Of a stretch of DNA of 24,077 bases, positions 16,057 to 23,180 are shown one piece after another; position 1 is the stretch's first letter; the number at the start of each line of letters is the position of its first letter. The notes beneath the pieces were generated by a model, which saw only the letters and a list, made by a program, of their open reading frames with translations, was not told the origin of the DNA and made no database searches. The stretch covers positions 1 to 24,077 of the forward strand of contig JAEDGW010000029.1 in the NCBI GenBank assembly GCA_016297325.1. The letters run 5' to 3'. The position numbers were made by a program, and so were the translations under genes. Origin of the DNA: Coprococcus sp. GTDB taxonomy: Bacteria > Bacillota > Clostridia > Lachnospirales > Lachnospiraceae.

Positions 16057-17889
16057 ATGGCAGAATCTATGCAGGGGCTTAAGAGAAGCCACAGATGTAC
16101 AGAGGTCAGCAGTGCCAACATAGGTGAGAAAGTCACCGTGATGGGCTGGGTTCAGAAGAGCAGAAATAAAGGTGGAATAATCTTTGTAGATCTTCGAGAT
16201 AGAAGTGGAATATTACAGGTTATATTTGAAGAGTCACAGTGTGGCGCAGAGTGCTTCGAGAAGGCAGGAAAGCTCCGTTCAGAGTTCGTTGCAGCCATCG
16301 AGGGAACAGTGTGCAAGCGCGCAGGTGCAGTGAATGAGAACCTTGCAACCGGAGATATAGAGGTTGTTGCAAGCAGCCTCCGTATACTGTCAGAGGCAGA
16401 GACACCTCCATTCCCTATAGAGGAGAACAGCAAGACAAAAGAGGAGATAAGACTCAAGTACAGATATCTCGACCTCAGACGTCCTGACCTCCAGAGAAAT
16501 CTCATCATGAAGAGTAAGGTAGCCACCATCGCCAGACAGTTCATGGCAGATGAGGGATTCCTTGAGATAGAGACACCTATGCTGACAAAGTCAACACCAG
16601 AGGGAGCAAGAGATTACCTTGTACCAAGTCGTGTACACCCTGGTACATTCTACGCTCTGCCACAGTCACCACAGCTCTTCAAGCAGCTTCTTATGTGCTC
16701 TGGTTACGACAGATATTTCCAGATCGCAAGATGCTTCCGTGACGAGGATCTCCGTGCGGACAGACAGCCTGAGTTCACCCAGATGGATATGGAGCTCTCA
16801 TTTGTGGACGTTGACGATGTCATCGATGTAAATGAGCGTCTTCTTGCAAAGCTTTTCAAGGAGATACTTGATCTGGACATCCAGCTTCCTATCCAGAGAA
16901 TGACATGGCAGGAGGCAATGGACAGATTTGGTTCAGATAAGCCGGACCTCAGATTTGGACTTGAGCTCAAGGATGTCAGTGAAGTTGTCAAGGACTGTGA
17001 GTTCGGAGTATTCACAGGTGCCCTTGCAAATGGCGGAACAGTCCGCGGTATCAACGCCGAGGGACAGGGAAGTATGCCTAGAAAGAAGATTGATGCCCTT
17101 ATCGAGTATGCAAAGACATACGGCGCAAAGGGTCTTGCATACATAGTTATCAATGAGGATGGAAGCTACAAGTCATCATTTGCAAAGTTCATGACAGAGG
17201 AGCAGATGAACGCTCTCGTTTCAGCCATGGATGGAAAGCCTGGAGACCTTCTTCTGTTCGCTGCGGACAAGACAAAGGTTGTATGGACAGTCCTCGGAGC
17301 ACTGAGATGCCATCTGGCAGAGCTCATGGGACTTGTGGACAAGAACGTATACAGATTCGTGTGGATCACAGAGTTCCCACTTCTTGAGTGGTCAGACGAG
17401 GAGAACAGATTCACAGCTATGCACCATCCATTCACCATGCCTATGGAGGAGGATCTTCAGTACATTGATTCTGATCCAGGCAGAGTTCGTGCAAAGGCTT
17501 ATGATATAGTATTAAATGGAAATGAGATCGGTGGAGGTTCAGTCAGAATCCACCAGGATGACATACAGGAGAAGATGTTTGAGTGCCTTGGATTTACAAA
17601 GGCTCAGGCTCATGAGAGATTTGGATTCCTTCTGGATGCGTTCAAGTACGGAGTACCACCTCACGCAGGACTTGCCTACGGTCTTGACCGTCTGGTCATG
17701 CTCATGGCAAAGCAGGATTCTATCCGTGACGTCATCGCATTCCCTAAGGTAAAGGATGCATCATGTCTCATGACAAATGCTCCTGATTACGTAGATGACA
17801 AGCAGCTCTCTGAGCTTGGAATTGAGGTAACTCCTGAGGCTGAGGCAGAGATCGAGGCTGAGAAGAAGGAGTCATCTGACGCTGAGTAG
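16057..17889 (+). CDS. aspS: Aspartyl-tRNA synthetase, bacterial type
   Basis: A 610-residue class IIb synthetase that charges tRNA-Asp with aspartate. The N-terminal OB-fold anticodon-binding domain (about 1-110) carries VMGWVQKSRNKGGIIFVDLRD. The catalytic core has motif 2 at FRDEDLRADRQPEFTQMD (about 227-244) and motif 3 at GLAYGLDRLVMLM (about 537-549). Between them lies the GAD insertion domain (about 290-420) that marks bacterial AspRS. The tail after residue 575 is acidic (many Glu). A TTAGGAGGAT ribosome site precedes the ATG. Whether it also charges tRNA-Asn depends on the rest of the genome (AsnRS or GatCAB). A terminator follows within 40 bases. Confidence 0.97.
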   Translation: MAESMQGLKRSHRCTEVSSANIGEKVTVMGWVQKSRNKGGIIFVDLRDRSGILQVIFEESQCGAECFEKAGKLRSEFVAAIEGTVCKRAGAVNENLATGDIEVVASSLRILSEAETPPFPIEENSKTKEEIRLKYRYLDLRRPDLQRNLIMKSKVATIARQFMADEGFLEIETPMLTKSTPEGARDYLVPSRVHPGTFYALPQSPQLFKQLLMCSGYDRYFQIARCFRDEDLRADRQPEFTQMDMELSFVDVDDVIDVNERLLAKLFKEILDLDIQLPIQRMTWQEAMDRFGSDKPDLRFGLELKDVSEVVKDCEFGVFTGALANGGTVRGINAEGQGSMPRKKIDALIEYAKTYGAKGLAYIVINEDGSYKSSFAKFMTEEQMNALVSAMDGKPGDLLLFAADKTKVVWTVLGALRCHLAELMGLVDKNVYRFVWITEFPLLEWSDEENRFTAMHHPFTMPMEEDLQYIDSDPGRVRAKAYDIVLNGNEIGGGSVRIHQDDIQEKMFECLGFTKAQAHERFGFLLDAFKYGVPPHAGLAYGLDRLVMLMAKQDSIRDVIAFPKVKDASCLMTNAPDYVDDKQLSELGIEVTPEAEAEIEAEKKESSDAE

Positions 17890-17926
17890 AGCTGACATTT
17901 TGCAGATTTATTAAAGTAAGATATGA

Positions 17927-17971
17927 TTTTGCCGCATGCGCCAGGTGAGACGTCATGCGGCAAAACTTTTT
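17927..17971 (+). terminator. Terminator after aspS, overlapping the next ribosome site
   Basis: Perfect 12-bp stem TTTTGCCGCATG (17927-17938) with CATGCGGCAAAA (17954-17965), then CTTTTT (17966-17971). The last T of the run is also the first base of the TAGGAG ribosome site of the VanZ-RDD gene. Confidence 0.9.
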
Positions 17972-17984
17972 AGGAGATGAGATC

Positions 17985-19439
17985 ATGGGATATATTACAG
18001 CTATCAAATTTGCCATTCTTGTATTCCCGGTATTGGCGCTTGTGCTCACGTTGCCTTATGTGATAGTCCAATATTTCAAATACGGTTCGGTGAGCTTTCT
18101 CAGATCCCTCATATTGTTCACGTTCATATTCTATATGCTGTGTGCATACTTTCTGGTCATCATGCCGCTGCCGCACAGATGGGAAGTGGGACCGGGCAGA
18201 GAGGTGAATCTGGTGCCGTTCAAGTTTATAGAGAAATTCCGGGCGGAGACAGTTCTGGATATCCACAACAGCGCAACTTATGTGGCGGCTCTGAAGCAGG
18301 AGTGTGTGTATGTTGTTCTGTTCAACGTGCTGCTCACCATGCCATTTGGAATGTATATGAAGTATTATTTCAAGCAGAAGCTGTTCGTGACCACGGTCCT
18401 CACGTTCTGCCTGTCTGCGTTCTTTGAGTTCACCCAGTACACAGGTCTGTATCACATCTATCAGGGTTCTTACAGGGTGTGTGATGTAGACGACCTCATA
18501 CAGAATACGCTGGGAGGAATCCTTGGATATATACTGATGTGTATTGTCGGGTGGATACTGCCGCTGCCGTCCAGAGACCAGATCGATGACCGGGCCTATG
18601 TGAAGGGCAGAAGGGTTTCAGGACTCAGGCGAACCGTCATGTTTGCCCTGGATATGGTCATATTTGGCGGGATAAATGCGTATGTGTTATATAAGCTCCA
18701 GAGATGGAACATGGCTGTGGTACTCTGTACATTTGCAGTGTATTATATAGTGTTCCCTGTGCTCACACATGGAAGGACGCTGGGAAGCTGCATAACCAGA
18801 CTGAAGCTTACGGCTCAGAACCATCTGTATGTAAGGATGATCCTGAGAAATATATATGTTGCGGCTTACTATATGGTGGTGCCTGCCATGCTGGGCGTAT
18901 ACCTTGTGAAGGGGGCAAAGGAACTGCCGTCATCCAGGGACAACAAACTGATGGTGGTGGCGGTCGTAGTGCTTGCCATGCTTCTGTTCTATCTCATTCA
19001 CGCCATATGCGTATGGTCGACCAGAAGGATATATTATGATATGTGGTTCAAGACCGCATTTGTGAGCACGATTAAGGCTGGCGGAGACATGTCGCCGGAG
19101 GATGCCAGCGGATACATTCCGTCTGAGGATGGCTGGCTGGTGAAGCCGAACAAGAAGATGTTCACAAATCCACTGGAATTCGCAGATGAGGTACGTGCGG
19201 CTGAGGAGAGGCAGAACCACAAGGAGGGTGAGGCGCCGGATGCTATGGCAGAACGGCAGAACGACAGGCCACAGGCTTCTGGCAGAGCCTCTGCGAATGT
19301 AGCAGACATAGACCTGTGGGGCGAGAACACAGACCCGGCAAAATCACAGGAAAGCACAGATAGTTCAGACAGTGCAGAGCCAGAGACTATCACCGATCCG
19401 AACTATGACCTGTGGGCTGAAGAAGAGAGAAATAAATAA
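17985..19439 (+). CDS. VanZ-RDD membrane protein with acidic tail
   Basis: A 484-residue protein with an N-terminal VanZ-like domain (about 1-195; several membrane helices and the FFEFTQY and CDVDDLIQNTLGGILGY motifs that mark VanZ) and a second membrane domain (about 205-360) of RDD type (FALDMVIFGG, TLGSCITRLKL). VanZ was named for low-level teicoplanin resistance; for most homologues the role is unknown. The tail (about 385-484) is polar and probably disordered, with DLWGEN (443-448) and DLWAEE (475-480), two copies of a short motif. The ATG at 17985 follows TAGGAGATGAG; an upstream ATG at 17955 lies inside the terminator stem and is rejected. A candidate promoter TTGCAG-N16-TATGAT (17900-17927) would start RNA inside the stem and so avoid termination. 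Confidence 0.85.
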   Translation: MGYITAIKFAILVFPVLALVLTLPYVIVQYFKYGSVSFLRSLILFTFIFYMLCAYFLVIMPLPHRWEVGPGREVNLVPFKFIEKFRAETVLDIHNSATYVAALKQECVYVVLFNVLLTMPFGMYMKYYFKQKLFVTTVLTFCLSAFFEFTQYTGLYHIYQGSYRVCDVDDLIQNTLGGILGYILMCIVGWILPLPSRDQIDDRAYVKGRRVSGLRRTVMFALDMVIFGGINAYVLYKLQRWNMAVVLCTFAVYYIVFPVLTHGRTLGSCITRLKLTAQNHLYVRMILRNIYVAAYYMVVPAMLGVYLVKGAKELPSSRDNKLMVVAVVVLAMLLFYLIHAICVWSTRRIYYDMWFKTAFVSTIKAGGDMSPEDASGYIPSEDGWLVKPNKKMFTNPLEFADEVRAAEERQNHKEGEAPDAMAERQNDRPQASGRASANVADIDLWGENTDPAKSQESTDSSDSAEPETITDPNYDLWAEEERNK

Positions 19440-19486
19440 GCGTAGGCTATTGAAAAAAGCAGCCTGCCTGATACATGAATTACAAT

Positions 19487-19535
19487 AAGATATCTCACCA
19501 CGCTGGATGTTATACCGCGTGGTGAGATATCTTTT
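19487..19535 (+). terminator. Strong terminator after the VanZ-RDD gene
   Basis: A perfect 17-bp stem, left arm 19487-19503 (AAGATATCTCACCACGC) and right arm 19517-19533, 13-base loop, followed by TTTT and a T-rich tail. Confidence 0.9.
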
Positions 19536-19753
19536 ATTTATGTGGGGTATTATGTGTGGTTTTTGCATTAAGTGGGATTTTTATATTCAGCTGGCATTTC
19601 ACCGATGATTGTGCACATGACACAAGGTACAATCTGACACGCAATCACAGGCATAATTCCCTCCACCCCGGCGTATATATATAACATGGTGTACAAAAGC
19701 TCTGAAAGTCCGGCGGTATATGCCACAGCCGGAGCCAAATGGAGGTGATGATG
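19536..19753. other. Intergenic stretch upstream of the PrcB-SipL pair
   Basis: Contains a candidate sigma-E promoter (19651-19680) and, on the minus strand, a short hydrophobic open frame (19568-19687, 39 codons from ATG) without a visible ribosome site. No RNA gene is recognised. Confidence 0.6.
19651..19680 (+). promoter_or_regulatory. Candidate sigma-E (sporulation) promoter
   Basis: GCATAATT (19651-19658), 14 bases, GTATATAT (19673-19680), resembling the mother-cell sigma-E pattern (ATA-type -35, about 14 bases, CATACAnT). It lies about 70 bases before the lipoprotein gene. I looked here because the downstream gene is of the SipL type, so this is a guided match. Confidence 0.3.
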
Positions 19754-20203
19754 ATGGACAATAAACAGGTTTATCTCAGAGGCGTGATGTGTGGAAGGCT
19801 TATATTTCTTCTGGTGGTGGCGCTAGAGCTGCTGATATTTTGTGTCGGGTGTACCAGATTTGACACATCGGATAGCGGTGAGCCGCTTTTATATGACATT
19901 TGCGATTCCACAATGCTGCCGGATGAGCTGGTGACGATAATTGACAAGAAGAAGGAGAAGCCCTTCAATCTGGTGTATTCCAACAGCACCTATACATATA
20001 TAGTCATGGCGGCCGGCAGGCAGGAGAGAGATGATGTGGGCGTTGTGATAGACGAGATGTATAAAGATGAAAATGCTATTTATGTAAAGGGGATACTCAG
20101 GCAGGTGGCGACTCCAACCGACGGGATAAAGGGGGATTCCATATCATTTCCGTATGTGGTCATCCGCATAATGAAGATGGATGTTCCGGTGGTGTTTAAG
20201 TAG
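19754..20203 (+). CDS. PrcB-like lipoprotein
   Basis: A 149-residue protein. A hydrophobic segment (about 14-31) ends in FCVGC, a lipobox-like sequence, so the mature protein would be lipid-anchored at Cys32. The C-terminal part (about 65-149), with NSTYTYIVMAAGRQ, a central VDEMYKDENAIYVKG strand pair and PYVVIRIMKMDVPVVF, fits the small PrcB C-terminal domain (DUF of protease-complex subunits). Three in-frame ATGs occur (19748, 19751, 19754); GGAGGTG at 19741-19747 gives the best spacing to 19754. It lies 34 bases before the SipL-like gene, so they are probably cotranscribed. Function unknown; a spore-envelope role is inferred only from the neighbour. Confidence 0.7.
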   Translation: MDNKQVYLRGVMCGRLIFLLVVALELLIFCVGCTRFDTSDSGEPLLYDICDSTMLPDELVTIIDKKKEKPFNLVYSNSTYTYIVMAAGRQERDDVGVVIDEMYKDENAIYVKGILRQVATPTDGIKGDSISFPYVVIRIMKMDVPVVFK

Positions 20204-20237
20204 AAGACGGTGTCAAAAAAGATTATTGGGGGATATT

Positions 20238-21791
20238 ATGGAGCTGACAAAAAACAGGATCACTACTACAAATCTGAAGGCTGCAAGGCACATGGAATTT
20301 ACTGTGGATGACGATTTCAACGTCCCTGATGCAAAGGGGGATATCGACAGGCTGATAGCCAGCAAGGGGCAGGTGTGCGTGGAGGATATTGAAGTCATGG
20401 AGAACAAAGTCCGTGTGACCGGAAGTGTGGGGTATGCCATATTGTACCAGACAGCGAAGGACGGAGACACATTTGAGAGCCATGACGGTGAGATCCCATT
20501 TGAGGAGATCATAAATGCTGACGGAGTGGCACCTGGCGATAAGGTCTCGGTGCAGGGGGCACTTGAAGACCTGTATGTGACCGTGATAAATTCCAGAAAA
20601 TATGAGGTGCGCGGGCTTGCGTGCCTGAAGCTTTGGACCTGCCAGCAGATAACCGCTGAGGGGGCTGTGGGCATAGCCAACGGCTCAGGGATAGAGTGTA
20701 TGAGTGAAAAGGTCTGTTTCACAAATCTGGCCTCGGCGTCGAAGGATATGATGAAGATAAAGGAAGATATAGAGATACCGGCAAACAAGCCGAGTATTGG
20801 CAGGATCCTGTGGGAAGATATATCATTCTCCGAGATGGAGAGCCGTGCCACGGATCTGGGGGTACATATAAGCGGCAAAATGGATGTATTTGTCATATAT
20901 AAGCCTGAGGATGAGGTGGCTCCGGTGCAGTATGTCAGTGCCACCAGAGAGTTCCAGGATACCATAAACTGTGAGGGCATAAATGAGGATATGATACTTG
21001 ACGACATCATCACAGTGGGCAGGGGAACCGTGTCCGTCAGGGCAGATGATGAGGGCGAGGACAGGATGCTCCAGGTGGAGAGTTGTCTGAATGTAGACAT
21101 AAAGGTGTATGAAGACACGGAGGTTGCCCTCCTTAAGGATATGTTCTCATCGTCAGCGGAGATAGATCCCGTCAGAAATGTATTTGCCTATGAGAATCTG
21201 CTCATGAGAAATAATGCGAAAACCCGGGTGGTGCGCAAGGAGAGGCTTAAGAGCAGCCAGCCTGCCATACTTCAGATAGTAAATGTGACGGGAAGCGTGG
21301 ACGTGGATGAGGTTAAGCCTATGGACGACGCCGTGGTTGTGGACGGAGCTGTGAAGGCAGCTATACTGTATGTGTCGTCGGATGACAGCAAGCCACTGTG
21401 CCAGATGGAGATAGCAGCACCATTCTCATATCGTGTGGAGACTGTGCCGCTCAGGTCACAGGATTCCATCAGGATTACTCCTGCGCTGAACCAGATCAGT
21501 GCAGCTATGCCGGGCAGCGACGAGGTGGAGATAAAGGCGATCGTGGATATGGGTATCACCATATTTACAAGGAAGGAGATCCAGCTCATAGAAGATATGA
21601 CGGTATCGCCTGTGGATATGAAGAAAAAGGCCGCATCGCCGGGAATCGTGGGATATGTGGTGAAGGATGGAGACAGCATATGGTCCATTGCAAAGGAGTA
21701 TTATTCAAGCCTGGACTCCATCAGGAAGCTCAACAATCTTGAGGACGATCATATAAAGAAGGGTGATAAACTCATAGTTGTAAAATGTTAG
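20238..21791 (+). CDS. sipL: SPOCS (DUF3794) and LysM protein, SipL-like spore coat morphogenesis
   Basis: A 517-residue protein with repeated SPOCS (DUF3794) modules over about residues 30-450, recognisable by repeats such as VCVEDIEVMENKVRVTGSV and DVDEVKPMDDAVVVDGAV, and a C-terminal LysM domain (about 469-517, YVVKDGDSIWSIAKEYY). This is the layout of SipL of Clostridioides difficile, which binds the coat ATPase SpoIVA through its LysM region and tethers the coat to the forespore, the counterpart of SpoVID. Start at 20238 rather than 20181 because GGGGGA lies just before it and the earlier part is Arg/Cys-rich, unlike the family. The neighbouring XRE gene converges with a 9-base gap and no evident terminator. 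It implies the organism can sporulate. Confidence 0.85.
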   Translation: MELTKNRITTTNLKAARHMEFTVDDDFNVPDAKGDIDRLIASKGQVCVEDIEVMENKVRVTGSVGYAILYQTAKDGDTFESHDGEIPFEEIINADGVAPGDKVSVQGALEDLYVTVINSRKYEVRGLACLKLWTCQQITAEGAVGIANGSGIECMSEKVCFTNLASASKDMMKIKEDIEIPANKPSIGRILWEDISFSEMESRATDLGVHISGKMDVFVIYKPEDEVAPVQYVSATREFQDTINCEGINEDMILDDIITVGRGTVSVRADDEGEDRMLQVESCLNVDIKVYEDTEVALLKDMFSSSAEIDPVRNVFAYENLLMRNNAKTRVVRKERLKSSQPAILQIVNVTGSVDVDEVKPMDDAVVVDGAVKAAILYVSSDDSKPLCQMEIAAPFSYRVETVPLRSQDSIRITPALNQISAAMPGSDEVEIKAIVDMGITIFTRKEIQLIEDMTVSPVDMKKKAASPGIVGYVVKDGDSIWSIAKEYYSSLDSIRKLNNLEDDHIKKGDKLIVVKC

Positions 21792-21800
21792 ATATGTATG

Positions 21801-22130
21801 CTACTTATCCTTGTTTTTCCATTGAATGCTGTATCTGCTTTGTTGATTAGTGGGATGTTTTGACGATTTTGTCATCTTGATGCATTTGTCGCAGGGTAAA
21901 GGATTGTTGGTGAGCCCAAGAATATAGTCGGTGGATACATCATACAATTTGGCAAGATAAAAAAGATGCCTTATGGGAAGTGCGTTGGCATCTCTCTCGT
22001 ATCGGGCGTACATGGTCTGGGAAGTGCACAGATAATCGGCAATATATTGCTGTGTGTAGTCGTGATCTTCCCGCAGGGCACGTATGCGCTCTATATACTT
22101 TTTATCATCGTCAAATTTTCTATCATGCAT
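21801..22130 (-). CDS. XRE-family HTH transcriptional regulator
   Basis: A 109-residue DNA-binding protein. Residues about 12-68 form the helix-turn-helix of the XRE/Cro-CI type (IRALREDHDYTQQYIADYLCTSQTMYARYERDANALPIRHL...), followed by LAKLYDVSTDYILGLT, the standard final helix. The short tail (about 75-109) holds a CXXC pair (CDKC) and basic residues. The start at 22130 follows AGGTGATTTT; a longer reading from 22280 adds a segment without family resemblance and runs into the bioY terminator. Targets unknown. It lies downstream of bioY on the same strand but is separated by a terminator. Confidence 0.85.
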   Translation of the reverse strand: MHDRKFDDDKKYIERIRALREDHDYTQQYIADYLCTSQTMYARYERDANALPIRHLFYLAKLYDVSTDYILGLTNNPLPCDKCIKMTKSSKHPTNQQSRYSIQWKNKDK

Positions 22131-22260
22131 AAAATCACCTGATTGAATGATAGCATAGGAAAACTTGAACACTGCCGTTTTAGTAAACATTTTTACTTTA
22201 AGAGGACGAAATACGCCAAAAGCCTGATATATGCTTGTTCCGCTCAGATTCTGGGCAGAT

Positions 22261-22310
22261 AAAACCGGCCTGACAGACATCGCTTAAGCTGATGCTGACA
22301 GACCGGTTTT
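22261..22310 (-). terminator. Terminator of bioY
   Basis: AAAACCGG (22261-22268) pairs with CCGGTTTT (22303-22310); inner CTG/CAG pairs extend the stem past a mismatch. Read on the minus strand it ends in CCGGTTTT. It lies 30 bases after the bioY stop. Confidence 0.65.
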
Positions 22311-22340
22311 GTATGAAGAATTAAGTTATGATCTTTTGTA

Positions 22341-22919
22341 TTAGTTTACACTTTTTGCTGTGTTTACAGTGCTTTCTGCGTCCTTGTCAGGAAGCAGTCT
22401 TGAAAATACCGGAACGAGCTGTGCTGCTACGACAGCCTTCACAAGATCCAGAGGAATGAATGCCACAAATCCTGAGAGGAATGCGGTCTTCCATCCGAGG
22501 TTTCCGTTGAATTTCCACCAGATCATACCGATCACATCAATGATGACAGCTCCAAGAACAGCTATCAGGGTGTATGTAAGTCTGTTGTATTTCTTTCCCT
22601 TGATAAGTCCCATCACGATGGATGCGATGAGGAAAGAGAATGTATATCCGCCAAACACTCCGAAGAGATATCCGAGTCCTGAACCTCCGCCGATGAAGAC
22701 AGGAACGCCGATGGCTCCAAGGATCATCCACAGAGCAACGATTATAGTTGAATCTTTGAGATCAAATACGAGGGCGATCAGAAAAATCATAAAGTTCAAG
22801 AGTGTTATGTGTGCTGCGTTTGGGAGTGGTGTTGGTATGCTGAGGTATGCTGATACACACAGTATTGCGGTGAACATAGCCATCATGACCAATTCCACGG
22901 TAGTAAATGGTTTTTTCAT
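22341..22919 (-). CDS. bioY: Biotin transporter substrate-binding (S) component BioY
   Basis: A 192-residue membrane protein with about six predicted helices, beginning TTVELVMMAMFTAILCVSAYLSIP and holding GAIGVPVFIGGGSGLGYLFGVFGGYTFSF (about 68-97), the conserved BioY core that surrounds bound biotin. BioY captures biotin at the membrane and works with the shared ECF energy module (EcfA, EcfA', EcfT), not encoded here. The ATG follows GAGGAG by 9 bases. Its promoter is consensus (23054-23026) and carries two BirA-type operators, so biotin should repress it. The leader, about 100 bases, contains a stable stem at 22953-22995. Confidence 0.95.
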   Translation of the reverse strand: MKKPFTTVELVMMAMFTAILCVSAYLSIPTPLPNAAHITLLNFMIFLIALVFDLKDSTIIVALWMILGAIGVPVFIGGGSGLGYLFGVFGGYTFSFLIASIVMGLIKGKKYNRLTYTLIAVLGAVIIDVIGMIWWKFNGNLGWKTAFLSGFVAFIPLDLVKAVVAAQLVPVFSRLLPDKDAESTVNTAKSVN

Positions 22920-22952
22920 GTTGTTATACTCCTCATAATCATTTTCATAGCG

Positions 22953-22995
22953 AATCCAGGCAGATCAGCGGGCTGATGCCGATCACGCCTGGATT
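22953..22995 (-). other. Stem-loop in the bioY leader
   Basis: AATCCAGGC (22953-22961) pairs with GCCTGGATT (22987-22995), enclosing ATCAG/CTGAT (22964-22968/22973-22977). The GGC of the outer left arm can instead pair with GCC at 22978-22980 next to the inner stem, so two forms are possible. Confidence 0.5.
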
Positions 22996-23027
22996 GTCAA
23001 CCTATACACAAGGGCTATGGTTGACAT
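22994..23027. promoter_or_regulatory. BirA-type operator 1
   Basis: TTGTCAACC (22994-23002), 16 bases, GGTTGACAT (23019-23027). The half-sites resemble the known biotin operator (TTGTAAACC-N16-GGTTTACAA in E. coli), with the same spacing. It covers the bioY start point and reaches the -10 box. Confidence 0.75.
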
Positions 23028-23054
23028 TATATGACTTGACCGTTCAAATGTCAA
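23026..23054 (-). promoter_or_regulatory. Consensus sigma-A promoter of bioY
   Basis: Minus strand: TTGACA (23054-23049), 17 bases, TATAAT (23031-23026). Both hexamers match the consensus fully, which implies high expression unless repressed. Confidence 0.85.
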
Positions 23055-23082
23055 CCATTAATTAACTTTAGTTGGTTTACAT
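23048..23082. promoter_or_regulatory. BirA-type operator 2
   Basis: ATGTCAACC (23048-23056), 17 bases, GGTTTACAT (23074-23082). The left half covers the bioY -35 box and the right half abuts the -35 box of the amidase promoter, so one site could act on both genes. The 17-base gap is one longer than in operator 1. Confidence 0.6.
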
Positions 23083-23111
23083 TTGCTTTTAAAATATTCC
23101 GATGATATAAT
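23083..23111 (+). promoter_or_regulatory. Sigma-A promoter of the amidase gene
   Basis: TTGCTT (23083-23088), 17 bases, perfect TATAAT (23106-23111), directly after operator 2. Confidence 0.65.
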
Positions 23112-23180
23112 CAAGGCAGTTTTATAACGCTGACCGGGGATGGATGTCCCGTTTATATCAGGAGGATAAGGAGGCTTGCT

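Noticed and set aside
20213..21118. 301-codon minus-strand frame inside the SipL gene
   Set aside because: Lies antisense to a well-supported gene; its Ser/Thr-rich text is typical of a shadow frame and there is no ribosome site.
22131..22280. 50-codon N-terminal extension of the XRE regulator
   Set aside because: AGGTGA lies just before the internal ATG at 22130, and the extension has no HTH-family resemblance and overlaps the bioY terminator.
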